A stretch of 26,507 nt of DNA from CAYYMX01 sp964473045 (GTDB lineage: Bacteria > Pseudomonadota > Alphaproteobacteria > Methylaequorales > Methylaequoraceae): NCBI GenBank assembly GCA_964473045.1, contig CAYYMX010000011.1, positions 1 through 26,507 of the forward strand. The letters are read 5' to 3'. Both the position numbers and the translations under genes were made by a program. Numbering within the stretch: the stretch's first letter is position 1; every line of letters begins with the position of its first letter. The notes beneath the pieces were generated by a model. It was given only the letters and a program-made list of their open reading frames with translations, was not told where the DNA came from and ran no database searches. Below are positions 1 through 7,733 of this stretch, in pieces.

Positions 1-1
1 G

Positions 2-1351
2 CAACATAGAGGACAAGAATCAACAGGAATAGTAACATACGAAAAAAATAACTTCTATGCTCATAGAGCTATAGGTCAGGTATCTAAAGTATTTTCTGAT
101 TCCAATATACTCAAAAATCTAAAAGGATCTTTTTCCATCGGTCATAACAGATACGGAACCACTGGCGAGTCGGCTTTAAAAAATGTTCAACCACTATTCT
201 CAGAACTTAGCATTGGTGGTCTTGCAATAGCACATAATGGCAACTTAACAAATACAATTTTTTTAAGTGAAAAATTAATTGAATCTGGGTCAATATTTCA
301 TTCAACTTCTGATACTGAAGTTATTCTTCATCTAATTTCTACTGCAAAGGGAAATTTGTTGGACAGAATAATTTATGCATTAAAGTCAATCAGTGGTGCA
401 TATTCACTTCTAATTTTAACAAAAGAATCATTAATAGCAGCAAGAGACCCTTTTGGAATTAGACCTTTAGTTCTTGGAAAGTTAGATGAATCTTTAGTGC
501 TGAGTTCAGAAAGTTGTGGGTTAGATATTATTGGTGCTCAATTAATAAGAGATATTGAACCCGGTGAAATTGTCATTATAAATAACAACAAAATAGAATC
601 TATAAAGCCTTTTACCAAAACTCAATTAAGGCCGTGTTTATTCGAATATATCTATTTTTCTAGGCCTGATAGTATTTTAGAAGGTAGAAATGTTTATGAG
701 GTTAGAAAAAATATAGGTAATCAACTTGCAAATGAAAATCTTAAGGATAAAAAAATGGTTGATCTAGTAATCCCTATTCCAGACTCAGGAAATGCTTCCG
801 CACTTGGTTATGCAAAAAAAATAAAAAAACCATTTGAATTTGGTATAATTAGAAACCACTATACAGGAAGAACTTTTATCCAAGCAACAAATTCAATAAG
901 ACACCTGTCAGTTAAACTCAAACATAACCCAAATCTTTCATCACTTAAAAATAAAAACATTGCATTAATTGATGATTCAATAGTAAGAGGGACAACTTCC
1001 ACCAAGATTGTTGAAATGCTTAAAAACTGTGGAGTTAAAAAAATTCATATGCGTATAGCAAGTCCTCCAGTAAAATTTCCATGCTTTTATGGTATTGACA
1101 CACCTACGAAGGAAGAACTCTTAGCTTCAAAATTTACCTTAAACGAAATCAAAAAAATAATAGGAGTAGACAGTTTAAAGTTTGTTTCTCTTGATGGTGT
1201 ATATAAGGCCTTAGGTTTTAATAATGGAAGAAATAATAAAAAACCAATGTTTACTGATCACTATTTTAGCGGGGACTATCCTACAAAACTTATAGATCAA
1301 AGTTATGGAAAAAAACCTAAACAGTTATCTCTACTAGTTGAAGCAAAATAG
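2..1351 (+). CDS. purF: Amidophosphoribosyltransferase PurF (5' end outside window)
   Basis: PurF transfers ammonia from glutamine to PRPP, giving phosphoribosylamine, the first committed step of purine synthesis in the cytoplasm. The reading frame is open from base 2, so the gene enters from the left. About 35-40 residues are missing, including the N-terminal catalytic cysteine. The glutaminase domain shows QHRGQESTGI, GHNRYGTTGE, AHNGNLTN and STSDTE. The phosphoribosyltransferase domain carries the PRPP loop ALIDDSIVRGTTS (bases about 962-1000). Of the four cysteines that bind a 4Fe-4S cluster in the Bacillus subtilis enzyme, two are kept (codons 635-637 and 1082-1084). The C-terminal CxxC position reads TDHY (1253-1264), so a cluster is unlikely. 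The SDR-like gene follows 17 bases downstream and is probably co-transcribed. Family identity is very secure. Confidence 0.96.
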   Translation, partial: QHRGQESTGIVTYEKNNFYAHRAIGQVSKVFSDSNILKNLKGSFSIGHNRYGTTGESALKNVQPLFSELSIGGLAIAHNGNLTNTIFLSEKLIESGSIFHSTSDTEVILHLISTAKGNLLDRIIYALKSISGAYSLLILTKESLIAARDPFGIRPLVLGKLDESLVLSSESCGLDIIGAQLIRDIEPGEIVIINNNKIESIKPFTKTQLRPCLFEYIYFSRPDSILEGRNVYEVRKNIGNQLANENLKDKKMVDLVIPIPDSGNASALGYAKKIKKPFEFGIIRNHYTGRTFIQATNSIRHLSVKLKHNPNLSSLKNKNIALIDDSIVRGTTSTKIVEMLKNCGVKKIHMRIASPPVKFPCFYGIDTPTKEELLASKFTLNEIKKIIGVDSLKFVSLDGVYKALGFNNGRNNKKPMFTDHYFSGDYPTKLIDQSYGKKPKQLSLLVEAK

Positions 1352-1368
1352 TTTTTTTGGTGAAATAA

Positions 1369-2061
1369 ATGCTAAACCTGAAAAATACAAAAGGAATTAT
1401 TTTTGGTTCAACTGGTTTAATTGGATCAAAACTAGCCATAGAATTAACAAAATTAGGATCAAAACTTATACTCCACGGCCAACAAAAAAAAAAATTAGTT
1501 GAGCTTGATAACAAGATAAAAAAATTAAATGCAAAACAGATTCTTCTTCAAGCAGATTTAACCAATTTAGATTTTTACAATAATTTACAAAAACTAGTTT
1601 GTTCAAGGTTTGATTCGATTGATTTTTTAATAAACCTTGTTGGAAAATTTAGTCGACTTTCTCCACTTACTCACTTTTCACAGAATGATTGGAATGAATT
1701 AATTGAATTGAATTTAAATTCATATTGGAGAACTCTTAGAGAATTAGAACCACTCCTAAAAAAATCGAAGAACCCCAAAATCATTTTCGTGACAAATTTT
1801 GAAATCTCTATGGGGAAAGCATATCACAATATTTTTAGCGTTTCAAAAGCAGCAATTCAATCAATGGCAAATACATATGCTGAGGAAAATAAAAAATTCA
1901 ATATAAAAATAAAAATTATTGATTTAAAAAAAATCAATAAGGGTATGACGTCTAAAATATTAAAATTAAATGACATTTCAGAGAAAGAGCTAACGAAAAT
2001 TTCCAAAAAAATAATAAATAAATCATTTAATAATCAAAATTCTCTGTATTCAAAAGTTTAA
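1369..2061 (+). CDS. Short-chain dehydrogenase/reductase-like protein, catalytic Tyr replaced by Phe
   Basis: The 230-residue Rossmann-fold protein belongs to the classical SDR family. It has the nucleotide-binding glycine motif GSTGLIG (residues 13-19) after a first beta strand, an NLVG segment (89-92) where NNAG is usual, and a C-terminal helix with SKAA. The active-site Y-x-x-x-K reads FSVSK (156-160): the lysine is present but the tyrosine is phenylalanine. The catalytic serine expected about 13 residues earlier also looks absent (VTNFEIS). Y152 is nearby but is not in register. The protein may therefore be a non-catalytic nucleotide-binding protein or use altered chemistry; substrate unknown. 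It lies 17 bases after purF and converges on the flavocytochrome gene with a shared TTAA stop. An 11-base A run (1484-1494) encodes a Lys stretch. Confidence 0.8.
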   Translation: MLNLKNTKGIIFGSTGLIGSKLAIELTKLGSKLILHGQQKKKLVELDNKIKKLNAKQILLQADLTNLDFYNNLQKLVCSRFDSIDFLINLVGKFSRLSPLTHFSQNDWNELIELNLNSYWRTLRELEPLLKKSKNPKIIFVTNFEISMGKAYHNIFSVSKAAIQSMANTYAEENKKFNIKIKIIDLKKINKGMTSKILKLNDISEKELTKISKKIINKSFNNQNSLYSKV

Positions 2062-3350
2062 TCATAAATTTGATTAGTTATACTTTTGTACCAACCCTTT
2101 GCATGGTTTGACTCTTCAAATCTATCATAGTCAGTTCCATCAATATCACTTTCTTTGCTACCTAAAGAAACTATTTTAGTACCACTAGCATTCACTCTAT
2201 ACCACGAAGTAATTGAGAATGCTCTATTAGCAGAAGAAAAACTATAACAGGTATTTAAAAAAACTGGGTTAAAATAATCTTTATCAAGAATTCTATTAAT
2301 TAAATTTAGTGATAAAATTTTTGCTTGGCTATTTGCTGAAAACCCAGATTTAGGCATATCCCAAGCATTTATTGAGTCTCCTAAAGCATAAATATTTTTG
2401 TGATCCACCAACTCAAAGGAATTTGGGTTAACATCACACCAATCTTTCTTAACCAAATTAGACTTGAACATTATTTCTGATGCTCTTTGTTCGGGTATAA
2501 TATGAATTAAATCTGCTTTAAATACTGAACCGTTATTTGTTGTAACTGATTTATTTCTTATATCAACTTTTTCGACCTTGCCGCCATTTTTTCTACTAAT
2601 CCACTCAATAGATTTTTTATAATTAATATTCCATTCATTTAAAAATAGATCTTTCTTAGTAAAAGTATTCTTAGAATCAAGTAAAATTATTTTAAATCTT
2701 TTGCCTATCATTTTTAAATAATTTGCTATTAATGATGCTCTTTCATATGGAGCTGGAGGGCATCTGTATGGATATTCAGGGGCTGAAATAATAATTCTTG
2801 AATGATCCTCTAAATCACTAAGTTTTTTTGCAAAAAGCGTGAGGTCTTTATTTCCATCCCAATAATGCGGAATATAGTTACTGATTGTTTTATTATATCC
2901 TTCTATTTTGTTCCACTTGAAACCAATTCCAGGTGACAATATAAGAAAATCATATTTCAACAATTGATCATTTTCAAATTTGACTGTTTTTTTTTCAGAA
3001 TCGATATAACTAACAGACTCAAAAATTATATCAAAATTTTTGTTTTCCCTCATTTTCATTAGATCAAAAGTAATGTCAGACAAATTTGTAATACCCCCGA
3101 TCACATGGTTTGAAAAAGGGCAAGTTTGAATACTTCTTTTTTTTTCAATTACTGTAATATCAAATTTATTAGAAAATTTTTTAAAATACTGTAAACAAGA
3201 TGCTCCTCCAAAGCCTGCACCTAGAATCACTATCTTAGGCCTATATTTTGCTCTTACTTTTTTAAAATCTAAGACCTGAGATAATGCAAGGTACGTTAAT
3301 CCTAAACCAATTCTTTTTAAAAAATCTCTCTTACTTGTTAATTTTTTCAC
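2058..3350 (-). CDS. fccB: Flavocytochrome c sulfide dehydrogenase, flavoprotein subunit (FccB/SoxF type)
   Basis: The 430-residue periplasmic FAD protein probably oxidises sulfide to sulfur/polysulfide and passes electrons to the cytochrome encoded just upstream. The N-terminus SKRDFLKRIG followed by a hydrophobic stretch is a Tat-like signal with KR in place of RR. FAD binding is shown by GAGFGG (44-49) with an acidic residue at E69. CPFSN (C77) corresponds to the cysteine that binds FAD covalently in Allochromatium FccB. RCPPAPYERAS (C197) and NTCYS (C368) correspond to the redox-active disulfide pair. ALGD (322-325) is the second FAD contact. The length is as usual for FccB. The start is GTG, overlapping the cytochrome gene by 20 bases. 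The actual sulfur substrate is inferred from the family. Confidence 0.88.
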   Translation of the reverse strand: MKKLTSKRDFLKRIGLGLTYLALSQVLDFKKVRAKYRPKIVILGAGFGGASCLQYFKKFSNKFDITVIEKKRSIQTCPFSNHVIGGITNLSDITFDLMKMRENKNFDIIFESVSYIDSEKKTVKFENDQLLKYDFLILSPGIGFKWNKIEGYNKTISNYIPHYWDGNKDLTLFAKKLSDLEDHSRIIISAPEYPYRCPPAPYERASLIANYLKMIGKRFKIILLDSKNTFTKKDLFLNEWNINYKKSIEWISRKNGGKVEKVDIRNKSVTTNNGSVFKADLIHIIPEQRASEIMFKSNLVKKDWCDVNPNSFELVDHKNIYALGDSINAWDMPKSGFSANSQAKILSLNLINRILDKDYFNPVFLNTCYSFSSANRAFSITSWYRVNASGTKIVSLGSKESDIDGTDYDRFEESNHAKGWYKSITNQIYD

Positions 3351-3630
3351 TGTAAATAAAGTCAGCCATTTTTTTTATATCATCATCACCTAAAGCTCTT
3401 GAAATTATAGACATAACAGAATTTTTTTTACTTCTTTTGTATTCTTTCATTTTTAATTCAAACATCAATCTTCCAGTCTTTTTTAATGACTTAAAATATC
3501 TGTTTCCTTCATAATTTTGTCCATGGCAGCTTTTACAATTTTCCAAAATAATGTAGGTTTCTATTTCATTTGCTTGAATCGTTTTAAAAAAACAAAAAAA
3601 AAAGACTACAATTAATTTAATTTTTCCCAT
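3331..3630 (-). CDS. fccA: Periplasmic monoheme cytochrome c, partner of FccB
   Basis: This 99-residue class I cytochrome c has a cleavable signal peptide (residues 1-20, ending TIQA) and one heme site, CKSCH (C32-H36). M73 in SVMSII is the likely distal axial ligand. The small single-heme form resembles the monoheme cytochrome subunits of green sulfur bacterial and SoxE-like FCSD systems rather than the diheme FccA of Allochromatium. It accepts electrons from the flavoprotein encoded immediately downstream, whose GTG start lies inside this gene. Its own start overlaps the end of der by 14 bases, so it is probably translated from the der operon mRNA. The cytochrome identity is certain; the pairing with FccB is inferred from the overlap. 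Confidence 0.85.
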   Translation of the reverse strand: MGKIKLIVVFFFCFFKTIQANEIETYIILENCKSCHGQNYEGNRYFKSLKKTGRLMFELKMKEYKRSKKNSVMSIISRALGDDDIKKMADFIYSEKINK

Positions 3631-4936
3631 ATGGATTAGGTGTTTTCTTAAATATAACCTTTAAAGGCAAACCATTCATCTCAAATCTTTTTTTTAATCT
3701 GTTTATCAAGTATTTTTTATAATGCTCCGGGATAGAACTTGGATAATTACTAAAAATATTAAATTTAGGTGGAGCAACATTTATTTGTACAATGTATTTC
3801 AATTTCAATAATTTTCCATTTCTTAATGGAGGAGGTTTTTCTTTTATCACCTTTTCTAACCAAGAATTAAGTAAACTAGTACTAATTTTTTTTTTCCAAA
3901 TACTAAATTGGGAAATAATTCCTTTTGCCAGATTGGTTAATCCCTGCTTTTTTAAAGCCGAAATAAAGTGAATTGGTAAATTTTTAACCTGTGGATTCAA
4001 TTCATAGATCTTTTGAATTATAGCCTCTTTAGGATAGTTTTTGTATGAATCAATTTTGTTTATTACCAGTATCATACATCGATTTTCACCATAAACTAAG
4101 TCAATTATTTTTGAGTGAATTCTTTCATAATAATCGTTAATATCCATTATAATCAACATAAACTGACATAAACGAATTTTTCTTGCGGTTTCATTTAATG
4201 CTAGTTTATTTATTCCTGATTTATTCTTAGATGATTTACTAAATCCTGCTGTATCAAAGACCTTGAAACTCAAATTTTTAAAATTTATATTAGTTTCAAT
4301 GGGGTCTCTAGTTAATCTAGGGTTATTTCCAGTTAGTGCCAAAACTCTACCTGTTAGGGCATTAAAAATTGTCGATTTACCAGAATTAGTTTTACCAACT
4401 ATTGCAAGAGTGTGTTTTTTGTTAGAAAGTTCAACCTTACTAACATTTGATAAATTTTTATTTATTTCAAGTTTAAGTTGACCTATCCCCTGATTGTGAG
4501 AAGCAGAAACAATAATGGGTTCACCCAAACCAAAATTTTCACACTCATCAACCGTATCTTCATTAATTCTACCTTCAGCTTTATTAATTACTAAAATAAC
4601 CTTTTTGTTTAATTTTCTTATTCTTTTTATTATTGTTTGATCATCAATTGTTACATTTTCTTTTCCATCAAAAACTATTAATATGATTTCAAATTCTTTT
4701 AACCTTCCAAAGGTATTTTTCTGAACCAGTTCTTCTAATTTGTCTTCTGGTTTTTTTAAACCGGCAGAATCATAAAGTATATAAGATCTTTCTAAAAAAT
4801 CGACTCTTTGACCTATTAAATCTCTAGTTAATCCTTCATAGTTATCTACAATAGCAATTTTTTTTTCCACTATTGCATTGAATAAGGAAGACTTACCTAC
4901 ATTTGGTTTCCCTATAATTATGACCTTATTAAACAT
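3617..4936 (-). CDS. der: Ribosome biogenesis GTPase Der (EngA)
   Basis: Der has two tandem GTPase domains and a C-terminal KH-like domain and acts in 50S subunit maturation. Counted from the ATG at 4936, the first G domain has P-loop GKPNVGKSS (near residue 10), G2 LTRD, G3 DSAG and G4 NKAEG. The second has GKTNSGKST (near 182), LTRD, DTAG and NKID (near 293). The last 80 residues (PPPLRNGK, RFEMNGLPLKVIFK, NPY) are the KH-like domain. Total length is about 439 residues, as usual. An in-frame TTG at 4945 would overlap bamB; the ATG at 4936, one base after the bamB stop, is preferred. The second P-loop has T-N-S where most Der proteins have P-N-V. Confidence 0.95.
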   Translation of the reverse strand: MFNKVIIIGKPNVGKSSLFNAIVEKKIAIVDNYEGLTRDLIGQRVDFLERSYILYDSAGLKKPEDKLEELVQKNTFGRLKEFEIILIVFDGKENVTIDDQTIIKRIRKLNKKVILVINKAEGRINEDTVDECENFGLGEPIIVSASHNQGIGQLKLEINKNLSNVSKVELSNKKHTLAIVGKTNSGKSTIFNALTGRVLALTGNNPRLTRDPIETNINFKNLSFKVFDTAGFSKSSKNKSGINKLALNETARKIRLCQFMLIIMDINDYYERIHSKIIDLVYGENRCMILVINKIDSYKNYPKEAIIQKIYELNPQVKNLPIHFISALKKQGLTNLAKGIISQFSIWKKKISTSLLNSWLEKVIKEKPPPLRNGKLLKLKYIVQINVAPPKFNIFSNYPSSIPEHYKKYLINRLKKRFEMNGLPLKVIFKKTPNPYGKN

Positions 4937-4937
4937 T

Positions 4938-6227
4938 TTATTCAAAAATAAAAACTGAACCCTCTTTAGAAATTAAAAAAATCTTTTCTCCAACTTGCAT
5001 AGGACTCATCGCAAAACTTTCATTAAAATTTATACTACTAATAATTCTTCCTGTGTAGGGAGACAAAGATAATAATGTTCCTTGCGAACTAGCCAGTATA
5101 ATTTTGTGTGAAGATAATAAAGGACCGTACCAAATTATTTCTTCATCATTTTTAATCAATCTTAATTGCACAGCCCACAAAAGATTTCCATTTGATTTTT
5201 CAAGGCAAAGAAGTCTCCCAGTTATATCAAGCACATAGATAATATTGCCGGAGATAGCAAATGGGTTTATTGAAGAAAAATTTAAACTCCAAATTTTTTT
5301 ACCATCCCTAACATCATAAACATTAAATTTGTCAGAAAAAGTTGGAACAAAAACTTTTCCATCAAAAATTGTGGAAGGTGATTGTATATCACTTACAATA
5401 TTTCTATTAAAAAAGTTTCCAGAATTTATGTTATCAAACCACAATAACCCACCATCATTTATATTTAAAGCATATACTTCACCAGACGAGTAGGTTACAA
5501 CAACAACATTTTCATCAATGACTGGTTTAGAACCACCAATTATAGAAACTTCCTCAAGGTTGCCCATATGTGACCAAATTTCATCTCCCAAATCAAGATC
5601 TAAAACAAAAAGTTGATTGTCATCGGAGACCACAAATATTTTTTTTTTATGTATTGTTGGAGGTCTGGAAAACTGAACTAACAAATCTTTCGACCATCTT
5701 ATTTTCCCATCTTTTATCCTGAGAGAATAAACATTGCCCAATCCAGTTGTAATGACAAGTTCATTATTAGTCATTGCTAGTCCACCAGCGAATCCTAACT
5801 TTTCTTTTTTTTCTCTTTTCAGACCTATCTTCCAATTCACTTTTCCAGTTTTCAAACTTTTAGAGAGAACATTAAAATTGTTGTCAATATAGTAAATTGT
5901 TTCCTTACTAATCAGAGGTGAAACTGTATGTTGAAATTTATCAAAACTTATTTCTCCTAAACTTATTTTAGATGAAAATTTTATTTTTTTTTTGCTCTGG
6001 AAATGAAATAAATGATTTCTTGTGTTTTGATGTTGCTGTGGCCAAGAGTCAACAAATTTAGGTTCAACAAGAACAATTTTTTCTTTAGCTTTAATAATTG
6101 TTTTTTCTTCTAACTTAAAAACATTCTCTCTTTTACCAGGCAATTTCGTTTCATCTTCCTCAAAATAAGCACAGGAATTTAGAATCAAAGAAATATATAA
6201 AACAAATACTAATTTAAAAAAGGTCAA
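4938..6227 (-). CDS. bamB: BamB-like PQQ-propeller outer-membrane assembly lipoprotein
   Basis: The 429-residue lipoprotein is predicted to be the BamB part of the BAM complex, which inserts beta-barrel proteins into the outer membrane. A short hydrophobic signal ends in lipobox LNSC, with C19 the lipidated residue. The rest is a beta propeller: repeated blades with W/G signatures such as GKVNWKIGL, GKIRWSKDL, GDEIWSHMG, GGLLWFDNI, GKKIWSLNF and GNLLWAVQL. The start is TTG, supported by AAAGGA about eight bases upstream and by the signal peptide that begins right there; no ATG is available. Only one base separates it from the upstream TPR gene. The order TPR protein, bamB, der is a known alphaproteobacterial arrangement. 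Confidence 0.88.
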   Translation of the reverse strand: MTFFKLVFVLYISLILNSCAYFEEDETKLPGKRENVFKLEEKTIIKAKEKIVLVEPKFVDSWPQQHQNTRNHLFHFQSKKKIKFSSKISLGEISFDKFQHTVSPLISKETIYYIDNNFNVLSKSLKTGKVNWKIGLKREKKEKLGFAGGLAMTNNELVITTGLGNVYSLRIKDGKIRWSKDLLVQFSRPPTIHKKKIFVVSDDNQLFVLDLDLGDEIWSHMGNLEEVSIIGGSKPVIDENVVVVTYSSGEVYALNINDGGLLWFDNINSGNFFNRNIVSDIQSPSTIFDGKVFVPTFSDKFNVYDVRDGKKIWSLNFSSINPFAISGNIIYVLDITGRLLCLEKSNGNLLWAVQLRLIKNDEEIIWYGPLLSSHKIILASSQGTLLSLSPYTGRIISSINFNESFAMSPMQVGEKIFLISKEGSVFIFE

Positions 6228-6228
6228 A

Positions 6229-6873
6229 TTATTTTCCTTTTAAAAAATCGAGCATACTTTTTGATCTCGCAGATAAAGCTGAAGGAGTATTTTGTATTTC
6301 TAAAATTTTTTTAAAGATCTCTTTCGCTCTATCTATTTCATTCTTTTTTAAATAAATAAACGCTTTTAATTCTAGTGCAGATGATTTCCATATTTGGCTA
6401 GACTCAAGCGGGGATATTTTTTCAAGAAGAAACTTGGGATCCTTATTATCTAATGAATTAAGTACAAATAGAATGGTTGCAATATCTCTAAATGATTGGT
6501 CAACAGCATTTTTTTCCAAATCCAAATAAATTTCAAGACCTTCATCAAGTTTTCCGTTATCGATAAGAAGTGAAGCTTTCTTTAATTTTGCCATTGTAAC
6601 ATAACCATCTGAACCTTTATCAACTATGCGATCAAGTGCAACAAGTGCAGCTCCAATATCTTCTTCCTTAGAAAGTTCTACCGCAGCAGTAAAATCATCC
6701 CCAAGTTGTTGTCTAACTTTTTCTGAGTAATCATCCCAGAAAACATAACCACTAATGGAAAAAACTATCCCTAGCGACAGGCTCAAAATATAAGGCAAAA
6801 ATTTTCTCCAAAGAGTAATATTTCTCTCTTGCTTTAAATCTTCGTCAACTTCTCTAATAAATTCATCAGTCAT
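6229..6873 (-). CDS. TPR-like membrane protein (YfgM / DUF2659 type)
   Basis: The 214-residue protein has a short charged cytoplasmic N-terminus, one transmembrane helix (about residues 25-45) and a periplasmic helical region made of TPR-like repeats (for example AKLKKASLLIDNGKLDEGLEIY and LELKAFIYLKKNEIDRAKEIF, each shorter than 22 residues). In gammaproteobacteria YfgM sits beside BamB and works with the SecYEG/PpiD chaperone network; the same role is inferred here. It is the first gene of the leftward operon and begins with ATG. The promoter must lie in the 87-base gap shared with the divergent DUF2794 gene. Family assignment rests on topology and gene order more than on distinctive motifs. 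Confidence 0.75.
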   Translation of the reverse strand: MTDEFIREVDEDLKQERNITLWRKFLPYILSLSLGIVFSISGYVFWDDYSEKVRQQLGDDFTAAVELSKEEDIGAALVALDRIVDKGSDGYVTMAKLKKASLLIDNGKLDEGLEIYLDLEKNAVDQSFRDIATILFVLNSLDNKDPKFLLEKISPLESSQIWKSSALELKAFIYLKKNEIDRAKEIFKKILEIQNTPSALSARSKSMLDFLKGK

Positions 6874-6960
6874 TTTTTTGTGTAATTAAATAAAAAAATC
6901 AAATATCATATATATTGTGTATTTATATTAGATCAAAAAAAAAATTCAATTTTTATCTGC
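6874..6960. other. Divergent intergenic spacer
   Basis: This 87-base AT-rich spacer separates the leftward YfgM-like operon from the rightward DUF2794 gene, so it should contain a promoter for each. The sequence is nearly all A and T with several TATATT-like stretches around 6910-6930. No -35/-10 pair or operator stands out well enough to be called. Confidence 0.5.
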
Positions 6961-7269
6961 ATGAATAAATTTAATCGTAAAGATCAAGTAAGTTTTAGAA
7001 AAGAAGAAATAAACCAAATCATGGAGATATATTCAAAAAAAATCTCAATAGGTGAATGGAAAGACTATTCTATAACCTTTAGAAATGATCATGCAGTTTT
7101 TTCTATACATAAATCCTATAAGCTTGAGCCAACATTTCAAATAAAGAAGAATCTTTACAGAAAAAAAAATTTTACTCTTACTTCTCACAATAATATTATA
7201 AAAACATCTAATAGTTTAACAAATTTAATAAGTTATTTAAAAAAACCGACTCTAAAATTAGTCAAATGA
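6961..7269 (+). CDS. DUF2794 family protein
   Basis: This 102-residue protein matches the alphaproteobacterial DUF2794 pattern: an F/R-rich start (VSFRKEEINQIMEIYSKK), then GEWKDYSI, then AVFSIHK, then a basic K/N-rich segment and a C-terminal SYLKK helix. Function is unknown; the family is short, cytoplasmic, without cysteines or membrane segments, and conserved in Alphaproteobacteria. It stands alone on the plus strand, diverging from the YfgM-like operon, and its last 12 bases overlap the end of the convergent small secreted protein gene. Identity is based on recalled family consensus (GEWRDYAI, AVFSVFRR), which fits well. Confidence 0.8.
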   Translation: MNKFNRKDQVSFRKEEINQIMEIYSKKISIGEWKDYSITFRNDHAVFSIHKSYKLEPTFQIKKNLYRKKNFTLTSHNNIIKTSNSLTNLISYLKKPTLKLVK

Positions 7270-7572
7270 TTTTTTTAATCCAGAACTGTAGCTTCTATTC
7301 TTAGATTTTCTTATTCTTTGGTAACCCATTACTCCATCAAAAAAAAAATCTTTTTGGCCAGAAGACCAAATTATTTCTAGATTACCATCAATAGATTTCC
7401 AACTCCCTGTTTCACCATTCCCATAATTAGAGTTTGCAGAACCATTCTCAGAAATAAAAATACTGAATTCTGATTGCCATTGGTCATGGGCAATCCAATG
7501 TCCTACCCATTTATTCTTAGCAAGAGCATTATTTGAAAAAACAAAAAACAAAAAAACAGCTAATTTTTTCAT
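7258..7572 (-). CDS. Small secreted protein, unknown function
   Basis: I do not recognise this 104-residue protein. It starts with a clear signal peptide (MKKLAVFLFFVFSNNALA, cleavage after residue 18) and the mature part of about 86 residues is rich in tryptophan and glycine (WVGHW, QWQSEF, GSWKS, IIWSSG), suggesting a small all-beta periplasmic domain of the kind that binds or scaffolds. No cysteines occur in the mature chain. Its ATG overlaps the DUF1289 stop in an ATGA arrangement, so it is probably translated from the same mRNA as marC. Its 3' end overlaps the DUF2794 gene by 12 bases in the convergent direction. Confidence 0.7.
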   Translation of the reverse strand: MKKLAVFLFFVFSNNALAKNKWVGHWIAHDQWQSEFSIFISENGSANSNYGNGETGSWKSIDGNLEIIWSSGQKDFFFDGVMGYQRIRKSKNRSYSSGLKKSFD

Positions 7573-7733
7573 TTCTTTCTTCTTTCTAACAATATTAAAA
7601 TTTCTTCTTTTTTTTTATCTTCATAGTAAGACCAATTCTCAATCTCCTGTGCTGAACGAAAACAACCCATGCAAAGGTTATTTTTGGGGTCTATTTCACA
7701 AACACCAATACATGGGGAAAGAATTTTACTCAT
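7569..7733 (-). CDS. DUF1289 family zinc-ribbon-like mini-protein (54 aa)
   Basis: This 54-residue gene was found by reading the reverse strand between marC and the secreted protein. The protein begins MSKILSPCIGVC and has the DUF1289 pattern: SPCxxVC (C8, C12), CMGCFRSAQEIENW (C21, C24), and a basic helical tail. The four cysteines probably bind a metal such as zinc; an iron-sulfur centre is also possible. Function is unknown. Its ATG overlaps the marC stop (ATGA at 7730-7733), and its TGA overlaps the start of the next gene (7569-7572), so the three genes are translationally coupled. The motif match and the double coupling make this a real gene despite its size. Confidence 0.88.
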   Translation of the reverse strand: MSKILSPCIGVCEIDPKNNLCMGCFRSAQEIENWSYYEDKKKEEILILLERRKK

